NCBI GenBank assembly: GCA_038363925.1
Contig: JAQQWL010000015.1
Coordinates: 372,001 to 436,000, forward strand
DNA from: Apiospora phragmitis
Lineage: Eukaryota; Ascomycota; Sordariomycetes; Amphisphaeriales; Apiosporaceae
DNA length: 64,000 bases
Reading direction: 5' to 3'
Within the stretch, counting starts at the first letter, position 1; each line of letters begins with the position of its first letter. Position numbers and translations under genes: made by a program. Positions 45,292 through 56,700 of this stretch are shown in pieces. The notes beneath the pieces were generated by a model. That model saw only the letters and a list, made by a program, of their open reading frames with translations, did not search any database and was not told where the DNA came from.

Positions 45292-46067
45292 TGTAAGGGG
45301 GTTTGATAGGCAAACTGCCGACGGTTGGTATTCTTGACAGTCTGTTCAGGTCTTGCTACCGACGCATTGGAACTGAATAGAAAGAAAACCCGGTCGAGAA
45401 CGGCAGAATAGAAGGAAACGGACTAGACAGCTAGCTGGCTGCGCTGCGTGTGTAGGTGCAACGACGACGATAACGGCGACGGACACCACCAACAAAATGC
45501 CAAACTAACCTTCAAGGTTTTGACAGCTTTCAGCCTCCTAGCTCCTCTTTCTTGTTTGAGACCGTTACTTCAGAGCATCCCTGCAAGTAACGCTACACTA
45601 CCGTCTCGATTCCTTGCAGATGAGCACGTCACGTCTTCCGATTTTGCCGCCTGGGCATTTTTGAACAGGTACCGTAACTCCCTTGAAGAGGCAGGCAGGG
45701 GTTTCAGATTCTAGCGTGCGTAAGTACCTGAGCCGTGCTGTGAACGATTTGCGAAAGTAGAAGGTACGCTATTTTCGCATCCAAACATCTAAGCTGATTG
45801 GAACTAGTTGCGGAGCCCAGTAAGGTACTCCGTACTCTTCGTTTTACGCGCCTCAATCGCGTCCAGCTTCGCGACCCAAGGCAACCTCATCAGTTTAATT
45901 GATTTCCAGCCAGCCTTCAAGGCATCGAATCCCGTCATCACATCACCCTCCCATACCGTATAATTTGCGAAGGTTGGATTGCCCATTGCGCCGAACACAA
46001 CATTCGCATTGCCTGCGCACATCAACTCCCGACTTACGAAACCAGAGGATCGCAAGTTTCATTCAAC
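45292..46067. other. Divergent promoter region between ZIP transporter and HAT1
   Basis: The two genes start in opposite directions 776 bp apart, so this region must hold both promoters. A minus-strand frame at 45804-46055 has no family signature. No TATA box stands out. Confidence 0.5.
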
Positions 46068-47689
46068 ATGGAAGACGAGTGTATGCGATTCACCTATGCA
46101 AGGCGGCGCATCTGCAATTTGCTAACGTCATGTTGCAGGGATTTCCGATGCCAACGAGGCTTTCAGCATCTCGTTGGTAACCCCCAGCGACTCGGGCCTG
46201 AAGAAAATCGACTCGTTCAATCCCAAGTTCACCTATGCCGTTTTCGACAATGAGCAGATCTTCGGATACAAGGGCCTCAAGGTGAACCTCACATACAATG
46301 CAACCGACATGCGACCAAACCTTTCTGTATCGTGCATCAAGAAGTTTAAGACTTTGGGAGATGCCGAGGCGGTTGACATCGTAGAACTAATGAAGGAGTT
46401 CCTTCCTGGAGGTGTGTTCTACTACTCGCTGCTCACCTTGGGTTTGTGACTGACTAACATCGCGCAGTGGCCTTTCAGAAGAAGAACGATTTCGAATTGG
46501 CCGTGAAGCAAACACCGACCGACTGGACACCGCCTGGCGAGCTCGTCAACATCATAGAGCGAGATGGCGAGACGTATGAGGTCTGGAAGGGAAGCCTGGC
46601 CGACCCGGCAGTGAAGCAGCTGGTGAAACGCATCCAGCTTCTTGTTCTGTTCTATATCGAGGGCGGATCATATATTGGCGAAGACGCGGATGGCAAGGAC
46701 GAGCCTGATTACTCCCTGGCCCGCTGGTCTGTCTTCTTCCTCTACAAGAAGCCGTCAGCGGCGAACCAGCAATACGTTTTCCAGGGTTACTCGACAGTCT
46801 ACCACTTCTGGCTTTACCAAACTCCAACACCTCCTGCCAGCCCGGGCAAGGCCTCATCTTCACCCGAGCCCAAGAACAACGAGAGCTGGGAGCTTCCTTC
46901 CGGCGACTTTCCTTACACGGAATTACCCCACCGCGCCAGGATCTCTCAGTTCCTCATCCTGCCCCCATTCCAAGGCAAGGGTGCGGGAGCTATGCTGTAC
47001 AACACCATCTTTGATCTGCAGTCCAAAGATGAATCAACGAAAGAAATCACCGTGGAAGACCCCAACGAGGCCTTTGATCTACTACGGGATCTTTGCGACA
47101 TGAAATATCTTTGCAAAGACGTTCCCGAGTTTGCAGAGCTGGCTGTAAACCCTGACGTCGGTGTCGCTAACAAAGGAGCCGTCCTGCACCACACCACGCA
47201 GATCTCTAGCAAGGACAGTAGCGCCAGCACCTCGGCAAGGGAATTGTTGATGTTGATGCGTTGGAAGAGCTGCGTCTGCAGGTCAAGATCGCCCCTCGCC
47301 AATTCTGGCGGTTGGTGGAGATGCATCTTATGTCGAAACTTCCACTTTCCGTCCGACCTCTGCCTGATGATGAAGAGGTCGAGAGACCAGCTGCGTCCAA
47401 GGCTGATAAGCACGTCTATATGCTTTGGCGCATCCTTCTCAAGCAGCGATTGTACCGCCGTAACGCATCAATACTCAGCGAATTCGAGATCACCGAGAGA
47501 ATCATTAAGCTCAACGACACACTCGAAAACGTGGAGTGGGAGTATGCACGTATCTTGGAGAGACTGGAGGCACCCAGGCCCCTTGCTGATACCGAAGCCG
47601 ATGAATCGAGCGCGTCTAATGGAAAGCGCAAGTCAGATGGCGAAGAAGAGGGCCCTTCCAGTAAGAAGGCAAGAGTCGACGACGAGTAA
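46068..47689 (+). CDS. hat1: Histone acetyltransferase type B catalytic subunit, one frame break
   Basis: HAT1 acetylates newly made histone H4 (Lys5 and Lys12) with the Hat2 WD40 subunit before chromatin assembly. The first exon codes only MEDE (46068-46080). Introns are GTATGC...TTGCAG (46081-46138) and GTGTGT...CGCAG (46412-46467). The N-terminal domain runs DANEAFSISLV to LKVNLTYNA. The GNAT core shows QGYSTVYHFWLY and the acetyl-CoA loop ISQFLILPPFQGKGAGAMLY. The C-terminal part is KIAPRQFWRLVEMHLMSKL, and a tail with KRKSDG and SSKKARV resembles nuclear localisation signals. One base is missing near 47221-47226, which moves the frame before GIVDVDALEELRL. All parts are conserved, so the gene is probably intact in the organism. 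Confidence 0.9.
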
Positions 47690-48132
47690 AATGAGCTTGG
47701 AGCTACCGCTTGCACTACGTTTGGGGATCTCCAGACTATCGGACTTCAGAACTTGATTAAATGGTTCTGAAGGGTGGTTTGTTTGGAGAGGAGTTTGGCC
47801 GGGTTGGTTCTCATGATACCTTCTTTGATTGCACATGGTTTCTAGGCTTGTAACTTTACGAACACAGAATCTTCTTCCTAATAAATGGAAACTACAATGC
47901 AGCAAGAGTTGCATGAGGTCTTGATTAAGATCGACCTCGGCTGCTTTGGCTTAGGAACCCCTAATGAAATAGAGATATGCTTCTGAGACATTTTCTTGGC
48001 ATTTGGCTTACGTCTTATTTCTTTTGATACTCCATAGGTTCGTCTGCAGTCATGCTACAAATCAAGCCCAACTCCATTCTATGCCGCGCTCTGTCCAGTC
48101 TATTTTGGCCATGCATATCAACATCATCCGTG
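47690..48132. other. Intergenic between convergent HAT1 and P5C reductase
   Basis: The two genes end toward each other 443 bp apart, so this holds both 3' untranslated regions. No gene is seen. Confidence 0.6.
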
Positions 48133-49437
48133 CTAAAATCCACCGTTGTCGGTTTGAGGGAAGCGGGTTCCATTGACGTTCTCCCGGCCCTTGCCAATCT
48201 GTGATGCAACAACAGTTGCTTCTCGAACTGCCCGCGAGATCGTACCGCGCACGCGACCTTCCTCGAGTACCAGGAGGCCACCGATGGTGCATCCGCCGGG
48301 GGTAGAAATCTTGTCGCGCAGCATGGCCGGATGTTCGCCGGCCTGCACCAGCGACGCGGTACCCATCATCGCCTGTGCGGCCATGCGCGTCGCCTCGGGA
48401 CGCGGCACGCCCATGGCCACGGCGCCGTCGATGGCCGCCTCCATCATCAGGGAGAAGAAGGCCGGGCCGGCGCCGCAGAGGGCGGTGCTCGCATCCATGG
48501 TGTTGGGGGGCAGGTAGACGACGTCGCCGATGCGGCGGAAGATCCAGGTGACGAGGCTGGCGACGGGGGCCGGCAGCGGCGGGTCGGGCAGCGCCACGAC
48601 CGTCATGCTCTCGCGGATCTGGGCCGCGGTGTTGGGGATGGCCCGCACCACGCGGCAGCGGCCGTCGACCTCGGGGTCGTGCTGGGGCACGGCGCCGTGC
48701 AGCACCGTCTCGATCTGCTCCGCCGTCACGCCCACGCAGATGCTGATGAGCAGCTTGCCGTGCAGCGCCTTGCTCAGGCCGGGCTCGCTGAGGAGCTCCG
48801 ACACCATCGACGGCTTGCACGCGAGCAGGATCACCTCGGCCTGCGACACCGCCGCCACGTTCTCCCGCTGCACCACCTTGACGACGGAGCTGTGCGCCCA
48901 CAGCGCCTTCTTCACGCGCTTGGCCGACTCGGTCCGCCGCACGCACGCGATGAAGCGCGAGGGTAGGCGCGAGGGGAGCGGGTCGTCCAGGGGGTCGGAC
49001 GTGCCGTTCTGCATGGGCGATTGCAGCGGCTTCGGGGCTTCGAGGTCGGAGAGGGAGCTGAGGATGCCCGAGAGGATGGCTATGCCCATGGTGCCTGCGC
49101 AAGCTTATTATTAGCTTCGGTTTCGTCGGGCGCGACCTCGGCGGTGACATCTTCTAGCACGCGGCGGCATGGAGAAGTAGGAGGCGCAAAGGCATTGCAT
49201 TCTACAATCAAGTAGCTGACCCCATGGCCCTCTGCTCTACTCCCAATTGCGTAAAGCAAAAGAGAGTGAGGTTAAATGGGCGTAGCGAATGGAAAAGGGT
49301 GTGGGCCAGAGAACGAGTGTCTCTCCTATAGATTGTGGTCATAGCAAATCGTACGTACCGCAGCCAAGGACGGCCATAGTGAATTCGGTACCCTCATTGG
49401 CGTGAGAGGGCAGCGCCAGCATGCTGTTGGAGGGCAT
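48133..49437 (-). CDS. pro3: Pyrroline-5-carboxylate reductase
   Basis: The enzyme makes L-proline from pyrroline-5-carboxylate with NAD(P)H, the last step of proline synthesis. Exons are 49437-49359 and 49094-48133 around a 264-nt intron (GTACGT...GCGCAG), the longest in the window. The product is 346 residues with no frame break. The Rossmann motif MAVLGCGTMGIAIL spans the splice junction. Downstream are VVRAIPNTAAQIRES and the family signature region MDASTALCGAGPAFFSLMMEAAIDGAVAMGV, then KISTPGGCTIGGL. The first exon adds about 20 residues before the Rossmann fold. An ATG further in (MAVLGCG) is a possible alternative start. Proline and glutamate metabolism link it to NAD-GDH, but the two genes are 19 kb apart and not co-transcribed. 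Confidence 0.94.
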
Positions 49438-49916
49438 CTTCGAACTCTGAAGGGAGAGTATAGGTTTGAATATGTAGGAGTAAAGGACATAGAGTATAGG
49501 AAGGTTACCCTTTCCCTCTTTATCAGTTGGGCAATCTGTCTAGCGGTGGAGAGCGGAGCACTTGCTTGCCGAACTACTCCGGGGGTGCCTTCGCCGACTT
49601 AGATCACGATGCCTGGGTTGGTACTTCTCACGCGGGAAATGCGGGAACAGTCTGAATTCAAGCTGTGTAGCTACTCGTTCCATCCAAGTTGCCCCGGAAG
49701 CTCATAATATCCTTTTTAAATCATTTTCCTTGGTCACCTCGTCACCAGCGCATAATAATCGCAATTTATTGACGGCTGAGCAAAGTTGCAACATCCCTGA
49801 AATCCAAGCCCACCAGTACGCAATAAAACATAATTCGATTTGGGGAATAAATAAACCAACTAATACGAAGAACGTTTAGCGTTCCCGCAGCCAGCACATT
49901 CGCATTAAAGCCACAG
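49438..49916. other. Divergent promoter region between P5C reductase and CTK3
   Basis: The start codons lie 480 bp apart in opposite directions, so both promoters are here. The half nearer CTK3 is AT-richer. No clear TATA element is seen. Confidence 0.5.
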
Positions 49917-51447
49917 ATGGCGGGTTCAATGCCACCCCCCGCGCCTCCGCCTTCGCTCAAGCGCCCTTATGCTGGGCGCAACAACCGCGCTAGCCGCCGA
50001 ACTGCCAAGCGGAAAGGTCGGAAGAAGTCGAGGGATTCCGCCGACCTGCAAACCCCAAGCCCAAGCTCAAGCTCTACAAGCTTCAGCTTACAGGCGCCTC
50101 GGCCTTCAGTCACTGGGTCTACTAATTATCACGATCATATCAACGAACCTGCGCGAGGCAACTATTTTGCCCAGCAGCAACAGGAACAACAACTTCATCA
50201 TCAATACAAACCAGCACTCCAGAGAGAGCAAGAGGGACCAAGGGTCTTATCAGTTGAGGAGGCTTATGGGCCTGACTTTTACGGCAGCGACGAATTAGGC
50301 TTTTGCTACCTGCACCCGGACGAGCAGGCCTTTTGGCACATTGGCAACGAGGCAGCGCAGCGCCTGTTTCTCGGTCCCAATCTCGACCCAGCCGCGGCCA
50401 ACGCGCCCAAGATGGCTGACCCGTTCGAGGTGCGGATGCGCTTCAGTGGCCAGCTGCAACATCTCAATGCAACTGTCGTTAGTGCGCAGAAGGCTGCCCA
50501 GTATGCCGTCAAGTACAGGGATCTGAGCGAGGACTTGCACAGTTGCATACTGGAGCAACTAGAAAAGGTACGTTTGTGACGCTATGCACGTATACTACTT
50601 AGTCCGTTGCATGTCCGATGATACTTGCCTGCATCATGGGTTGCAGGTAACATATTAAGCTAACCTGGAATGTGTGGATTTGCAGACCAGCATGAACACC
50701 AGAGCGAACATCATGTACTTTATCGAGCATTTCCTGGAGATCGCATCCAAAGAGCGCCACGCCGAGTCCTACGTCCGCATGATGCAACGAGACATTATTA
50801 GAGTCGTCGATGCTGTCTGCCCCGAGGACGGATCTGGCGCAGCCAACGTCAAGGTGGTCAGAACTGTGCTGCAGGGCCTCAATGGCAAGGGCTTCCTCCT
50901 AGATCAGACCCTCACCGAGCTCGAAGAATGCCTCAAGGATCGCGACGCATCGCAAGCTGAAGCTGGCCTGTCCTCGCCCGTTAATGGAGAAGCTGTCATG
51001 TCCACCGCGCTACCTGCCAACGGCAACGCTGCCGCAAACGCCGCAACTGTCGCTGCAACCCGCCACTCTTCCGGGGACGCTCGCACTACAAATGGTACCG
51101 GCCACACGACCCGTCTCGACAAGCGCCAGATAGAGCAGCGCATCGAAGAGGATCGTGAACGACACAAGAGGCGGCGCGAGAATCTCTGGGTGGTCCCGCG
51201 CTCCCAGGTCGACGAACGTGCGAAGATCATGGACGACGCGAGCGACATTGACGACGACGATTTCAAGTTCGAGCGCGAGGAAAGGGCGGCCTTGATAGAC
51301 GAGGTGGAAGATGCAAAATGCATGCACTTACGGCCTAGGCGCCAGGACTCGCCTAACGGACGTGAGCATAGCCACAGCCAAGAGGATCGTCGCGACGAAT
51401 CTATACGGAGCGAAGACCGTGACCATGACAGAATGGATGAAGGCTGA
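49917..51447 (+). CDS. ctk3: CTD kinase subunit gamma (CTK3)
   Basis: CTK3 is the regulatory third subunit of the CTDK-I kinase, which phosphorylates Ser2 of the RNA polymerase II C-terminal repeats during elongation. Exons are 49917-50567 and 50686-51447 (intron GTACGT...TTGCAG, 118 nt), giving about 470 residues with no frame break. A basic, Pro/Ser-rich N-terminus (RRTAKRKGRKKSR) is followed by the CID-like domain: DPFEVRMRFSGQLQHLNAT, AAQYAVKYRDLSEDLHSCI, NTRANIMYFIEHFLEIA, YVRMMQRDIIRVVDAV and VLQGLNGKGFL. The C-terminal third is charged and rich in Glu, Arg and Asp (REERAALIDEVED, DRDHDRMDEG). The N-terminal extension of about 150 residues before the domain is longer than in yeast. Confidence 0.85.
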
Positions 51448-52545
51448 TCTGCCCATTGCAGAAGTATGAACCTGTTCTGCTCACAGAACTTGCAATCAGT
51501 CTCCCTGTACCAGTGCCTGGCGACTTGGTTCAGTCCAGATTGCTGATCAAGGATTTCCAAACTTGATACCCGAGAGTTGCAAACGATTCGCAGGGGAAGA
51601 TTGCGCCGTTGCAACACTGCCATATGGACAACTTCGAATGGGATAAGACATTGAGGATACACAGTCCCGCTGTCTTGATATACCATGAGCTTGGCGAGGA
51701 TTGCGCTTGTGTCCAAAGGGCACAATTCCACGATCTGGAAGATTTTGGCTAAAGGGGGAGGGATATTTGTGGAGAAGAAGATATTGATCGCCCAGCTTGG
51801 CAGAAGAAAGCTCCTTTCTTCAGCGTACCTAGCTGGGCAATATTCAAACATATGAGCTGGCTGGAGACACTTTGATTTCTGGCAGTCTTGCGTCGAAGCA
51901 TCTGACGCAGTTGTTGTGATGATACCCCTAAGATGGGGCCGACAAATCGGCGATACCCATATGGATTGCCGGTATTGGTTTGAATCATTGGATTCGAACC
52001 AGAAAGCTTACAGATGATAATAATAATAATAAACCTCATTGAAGAACTCGGTTTTGTCCTTGGTAGCGAGCATGATGTTGAACAACCCCGAACCCCTTTC
52101 TCTCTGTCTCTACTTCAGAGATTCTTGATTCTTTTCAGTGGTGTATGATTTTCTTAATGGTTCTCTGAAACTAAAACCTGCTTTTCGAAATCGCGATAGT
52201 TGCCATGCAGTCGTTGTAATGATATCAATTCCCCACAATGAGCAACGTAAATGTAGGTGATCTTTATGTATATTGTTACAAGGTAGGTTACATGTATACA
52301 CTTGCCTCCTTCTTCTATCGTACCATGATCTCTTCCCCGCCCTCGCTAGAAGACGCGGGTAAAGCTGGATTCATTATCCATAACCCTGTTCGATGTCCAC
52401 CACCTTCCCGCCATGGTATGTCCCTTCGGCTGGTAAATTCCAGTCTTGGATGGCAATGCTATTTCCCGCAACGCATGTCTATCGAGAAATAGAGAAAAAG
52501 ATTCGAAGCAAGTTCGTCGGTTATTGCCCTTGATTTTTTTTTCCT
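51448..52545. other. Intergenic between convergent CTK3 and bL12m genes
   Basis: A 1.1-kb spacer with 3' flanks of both genes. An antisense frame continues from the CTK3 exon to 51851 but has no family signature. A short TAA/ATA microsatellite lies near 52015-52035. A GGATTCGAACC motif at about 51991 resembles a tRNA T-arm, but no acceptor stem forms. Confidence 0.5.
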
Positions 52546-53294
52546 TTACTCCATGACGACGGTGGCGCCCAGCTCTTTCATGGTGGCCATGATCTTCTCG
52601 GCCTCGTCCTTGGGGACGCTCTCCTTCATTATCTTGGGCACGGACTCGACGAACTTCTTGGAGTCGACCAGGGACAGGCCGAGCAAGTTCTTGACCTCCT
52701 TGATCACCTTGGGCTTGGAGCCCGTTTCGAATGCCGTCAGCTTGATGCTGAACAGCGTCTTCTCCTGCGCGGCCGGCGCGGGTTCGTCGGCCTCCTCGAC
52801 CGCAGCGGGGGCAGCGGGGGCGGCGGCGAAGCCACCTACGGGCAGATCGGGGATGTTGAGGCGGGACTGTGAGGAGTTACGAGTTAGTGCCCAGTTTTAT
52901 TCTTCCTCGAAATGTAGCCTTGAAGCATGGACACTCGACAGATGCCATTGAATTCACCGAACCCGAATTTGAGTCTGCCATTGAGCAACCCATGGAGAGG
53001 TTCAAGTTGTTCATGCGCTCATGGCTTTCCCCCTCTCAAACATATACGTGGCGAGTTCGCTGGCAAAAGAAAAGCTGCGAAGCCTACCTTCAAAGAAGCG
53101 ACAAGGTCAGCGGTCTCGAGGAGAGTCAATTGGCTGATCTGGTCGACAATCCCGGTGATCTTGGGGCTCGTGCTGACAGCGGCCTCTGTCGACTCGTGCC
53201 TCCTCTGTGCGAATGCCATCGACGGGCGCATGGCAGCCCGGGTTCGGAGCGTACGGGCGCAGCTGCGGGCTGCGAATCTACAAGGAGTTGACAT
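52546..53294 (-). CDS. mrpl12: Mitochondrial ribosomal protein bL12m (MRPL12)
   Basis: This is the mitochondrial L7/L12 stalk protein, which recruits translation factors to the large subunit. Exons are 53294-53088 and 52866-52546 with an intron GTAGGC...CTCACAG, giving 175 residues without a break. The N-terminus (CRFAARSCARTLRTRAA) is Arg-rich and free of acidic residues, typical of a mitochondrial import signal. The dimerisation domain reads KITGIVDQISQLTLLETADLV and is followed by an Ala/Pro-rich hinge. The C-terminal factor-binding domain shows EKTLFSIKLTAFETGSKPKVIKEV, LLGLSLVDSKKFVESVP and EAEKIMATMKELGATVVME. An upstream in-frame ATG at 53423 would add 43 residues and is less likely because it hides the import signal. 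Confidence 0.92.
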
Positions 53295-53763
53295 CGTGGG
53301 CGGTGGTGTGTGGGTTGTTGGCTGGTGGGAGGGAGAGATGCACGAAGCAGATCGGGTGGGTGGCGTCTCGTCGGGGATTGTGCCGAAGCTTCGTGATGCT
53401 CTCGAAGATTTTTGGCGTCCCAAAGCTCCCTCGCAGGCGCTGCTGGGTGGGACTTCCCTGGTAGAGCAGGCCTATTGGATCGCAGGCACGCCCGGCAGCC
53501 CAGAATTCCCGCTTTCCGGGTCACTCTCGGCGAAGTTGGGTACCTGCTCTCAGGTACCGCAGGGTGGGGACTCACCGCCTAAATTTCCGATGCCAATTGA
53601 AGTTGGCGGGACCCATGGACAAGTAGTGGCAGAAAAAGTCCTTATCGATAAACTTTTTTCGAGCGCATCGCGAATCCGCTGTACAGCCAAGTGAGACTCG
53701 CCCAGCATTGAATGAAGATATCACTGTCAATACGACAATATCTTCAAGATTTCAGCAGCAACC
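53295..53763. other. Divergent promoter region between bL12m and midasin
   Basis: The two start codons lie 469 bp apart in opposite directions. The region thus serves a mitochondrial ribosome gene and a ribosome-assembly gene, which would allow shared control, though no common motif is obvious by eye. Confidence 0.5.
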
Positions 53764-56700
53764 ATGGCGATGATAGATGTCAGCTCGAACAGGGCATACC
53801 TTCTGTCCGATGAGCAGCTCATGACACATCTGCCGCCCGAAATACTGCAAGTCATCCGCAGTCACGACCCCACGAAGTTCCTTGATGCCGTTGCTGCTAC
53901 GGCGCTGATACCCGAATTCACGAGCCAAGTTTTTGTGTATTTCGAAGAAGTTTTTGCCGACATCTGCGCACGATGGGTCCTCAAGCGTCGGATAGAGGGC
54001 CAAGAGGACCAAATTATCAATGCTTTTGCAAGAATACTCCCATTTGCTCCGTACTTATCTGTTTTCCTGGAACAGTATCTGAGTGAGACCTCAGCGGCGC
54101 CCACTGAAGCTGGATCGCGGCCCTTCAGGGTCAACTCCCTGAACCTGCCTTGCATTAACAAGTCGCCCGCATCTATTCTTACGCCTGCACTCATTGCAGT
54201 ATGGCGACTGCTAAATTTCGACAAGAAGGCCTATCGACAAATTGTAGAGCCCTCATGGGTGCAAACGCTCTTCAACCACCCTGAGCCGTCAGTGAGATAC
54301 CTGGCGATAAGGATATTCTGCATTTTGATGTCTGCCTCCGACTCTCGACTGGAGGCACTAATTCAAGAGCACATTCCCCGGGTGGAAAGAGGGAGCGACA
54401 GCACCAATATCCCTGAGAAGCAGATGCCGCTCCTTGACGATTTTGACGGTCAGAAGTTGGACTTAACTTTCTTGTCTTTATGTGAGAAGCAAAGAGCAAG
54501 AGAAATAGAAAACCTTCGACGGGAATTGAAAGAAATTTCCGATAACCAATCCGACCGTTTTCCTCCCCTAAACTTGACACCACTCGTCGTTCGTTATGGC
54601 GAAACGTTGCTCCCTCGGCCGCAAGGCCCGCCACAATCTTCGTCCTCTCTCGTTCTCACTGAAACCACCATGGCCAACTTGGAAAGCCTGACGCAGAGTC
54701 TGCAGGAATTCGGACCTGTGATGCTTCATGGATTGGCGGGATCCGGAAAGACCTCCGCTGTGCATGAGTTGGCGCGTGAGCTTGGAATGGAGTCTAGTAT
54801 GGTGACCCTACACCTCAATGAGCAGACTGATGCGAAAATGCTCATTGGTCTCTACTCGACCGACTCCAAGCCTGGTTCCTTCTCCTGGCGACCTGGTGTG
54901 CTTACGACGGCGGTCCGTGAGGGACGCTGGGTACTGATTGAAGACTTAGACCGTGCACCCAATGAGGTGATGAGTACTTTACTGCCTCTGGTAGAACGTG
55001 GTGAACTCTTAATACCAAGTCGTGGTGAGACGATACGAGCACCCAGTGGTTTCCGCCTCTTCGCGACCGTCCGAACTACGAAAGGAATGTATGGCCAAGA
55101 AAGCCTTCCGACACTCCTCGGCCAGCGATTCTGGCACTCTGTCGCCATTAGGATGCCGCAACCTTCTGAGTTGCAGGAGATGGTCCTTGGCACCTACCCA
55201 TTACTACGTCTATACGCCTCTATGATTATTTCCGTCTACAATCGCCTCTGCACCCTACCCAGCAGCGCTTCCGGCGGTGGCAGAACTGTTGCCGACCGCC
55301 CTGTCACTCCTCGAGATCTGTTAAAGTGGTGTAGACGTTTGAGCCAACTGCTCGTGGCTTCCGGCAGCAGAACGGGCAAAGAAGGCATCAGCGACGAGAC
55401 GAAGTATTCTATGTTCATGGAGGCTGCCGACTGCTTCTGTGGCTCCATCCCTAGTCTGGAAGCAAAGTCGGTGATCGTGAGCAGCATTGCCGAAGAGATG
55501 CACGTCGCGCCACAAATGAGGGAACATTACGTGCAGGCACATATCCCGCAGTTCGAAGAAACCCCGCGTGACATCAAAGTTGGCCGAGTGTCGTTGAGCA
55601 AGAGGCCGCGAGCGAATAGGATCACCAAGCCCAAGAAGACATTTGCGAATACGAACCACGCGAAACGCGTGCTCGAACAGATCGCGGTAGCTGTCAAACT
55701 TCGGGAGCCGACCCTCCTTGTTGGAGAGACTGGTATCGGAAAGACGACTGTAGTGCAACAGCTCGCGGAATTACTGGGCCACAAACTGGTAGCTGTCAAC
55801 TTGTCTCAGCAGAGCGAGGTGGGAGATCTCCTTGGCGGCTTCAAACCAGTGAACGTTCGTACACTGGCGGTGCCACTGAAAGAAGAGTTCGAAGACCTGT
55901 TTGCCACCACAGGTATTTCTGCTACCAAGAATCAGAAGTACCTTGAGCAGATAGGTAAATTCATCGCCAAAGGACAATGGGTGAAAGTATTGAAACTCTG
56001 GCGAGAAGCGCCGAAGATGTTCAGCAAGATCTTAGCCGAGTTACAGAGCCGATCAGTACAGGCAAATGACAACCCGCCTGCTGAGGATGGGCCGGTGGCC
56101 AAGAGACGCAAAACGGAATCGAAACTACAGTCGTTGCTCAACCTTCAGCCACGTTGGGATGCCTTCTCGCGCGCCCTGGATCAATTCGCTATACAAATCT
56201 CCGGCGGGTCGGGCACTTTCGCTTTCGCTTTTGTCGAAGGCAACATAGTCAAGGCAGCAAGGAATGGCGATTGGGTTCTCCTGGACGAGATCAACCTTGC
56301 ATCACCAGACACCCTGGAGAGTATCGCGGACCTTCTCGCCTCTGGCCCGAACGACGAGCCGTCACTGCTCCTCTCTGAGACGGGCGAGATCGAACGAGTT
56401 GTCGCTCATCCTGAGTTCCGCATATTCGGTGCTATGAATCCTGCCACAGATATCGGAAAGCGTGACCTGCCACTCGGTCTTAGGTCTCGATTTACCGAGC
56501 TATATGTCAGCAGTCCTGATAAAGACTTGAAGGATCTGCTCATCATCATCAAAGCGTATCTGAGGAGCAACAGCTCGAAAGATGAGCAGGCTGCTGACGA
56601 TATTGCGAGGTTGTATCTCAAGACCAAGGCCCTCGCAGACGAAAAGCGCCTTGTCGATGGCGCCAACGAGGTGCCGCATTTCAGTCTGAGAACATTGACC

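Noticed and set aside
48062..49150. 362-codon minus frame overlapping P5C reductase
   Set aside because: It is a shifted frame of the same strand, dominated by Arg, Pro and Gly, while the neighbouring frame gives a complete reductase.
50904..51851. 315-codon antisense frame across CTK3 exon 2 and its 3' flank
   Set aside because: Most of it is antisense to the conserved CTK3 exon. The remainder (51448-51851) has no family signature.
51985..52010. Possible tRNA from the T-arm-like GGATTCGAACC
   Set aside because: No matching acceptor, D-arm or anticodon stem could be folded around it on either strand.
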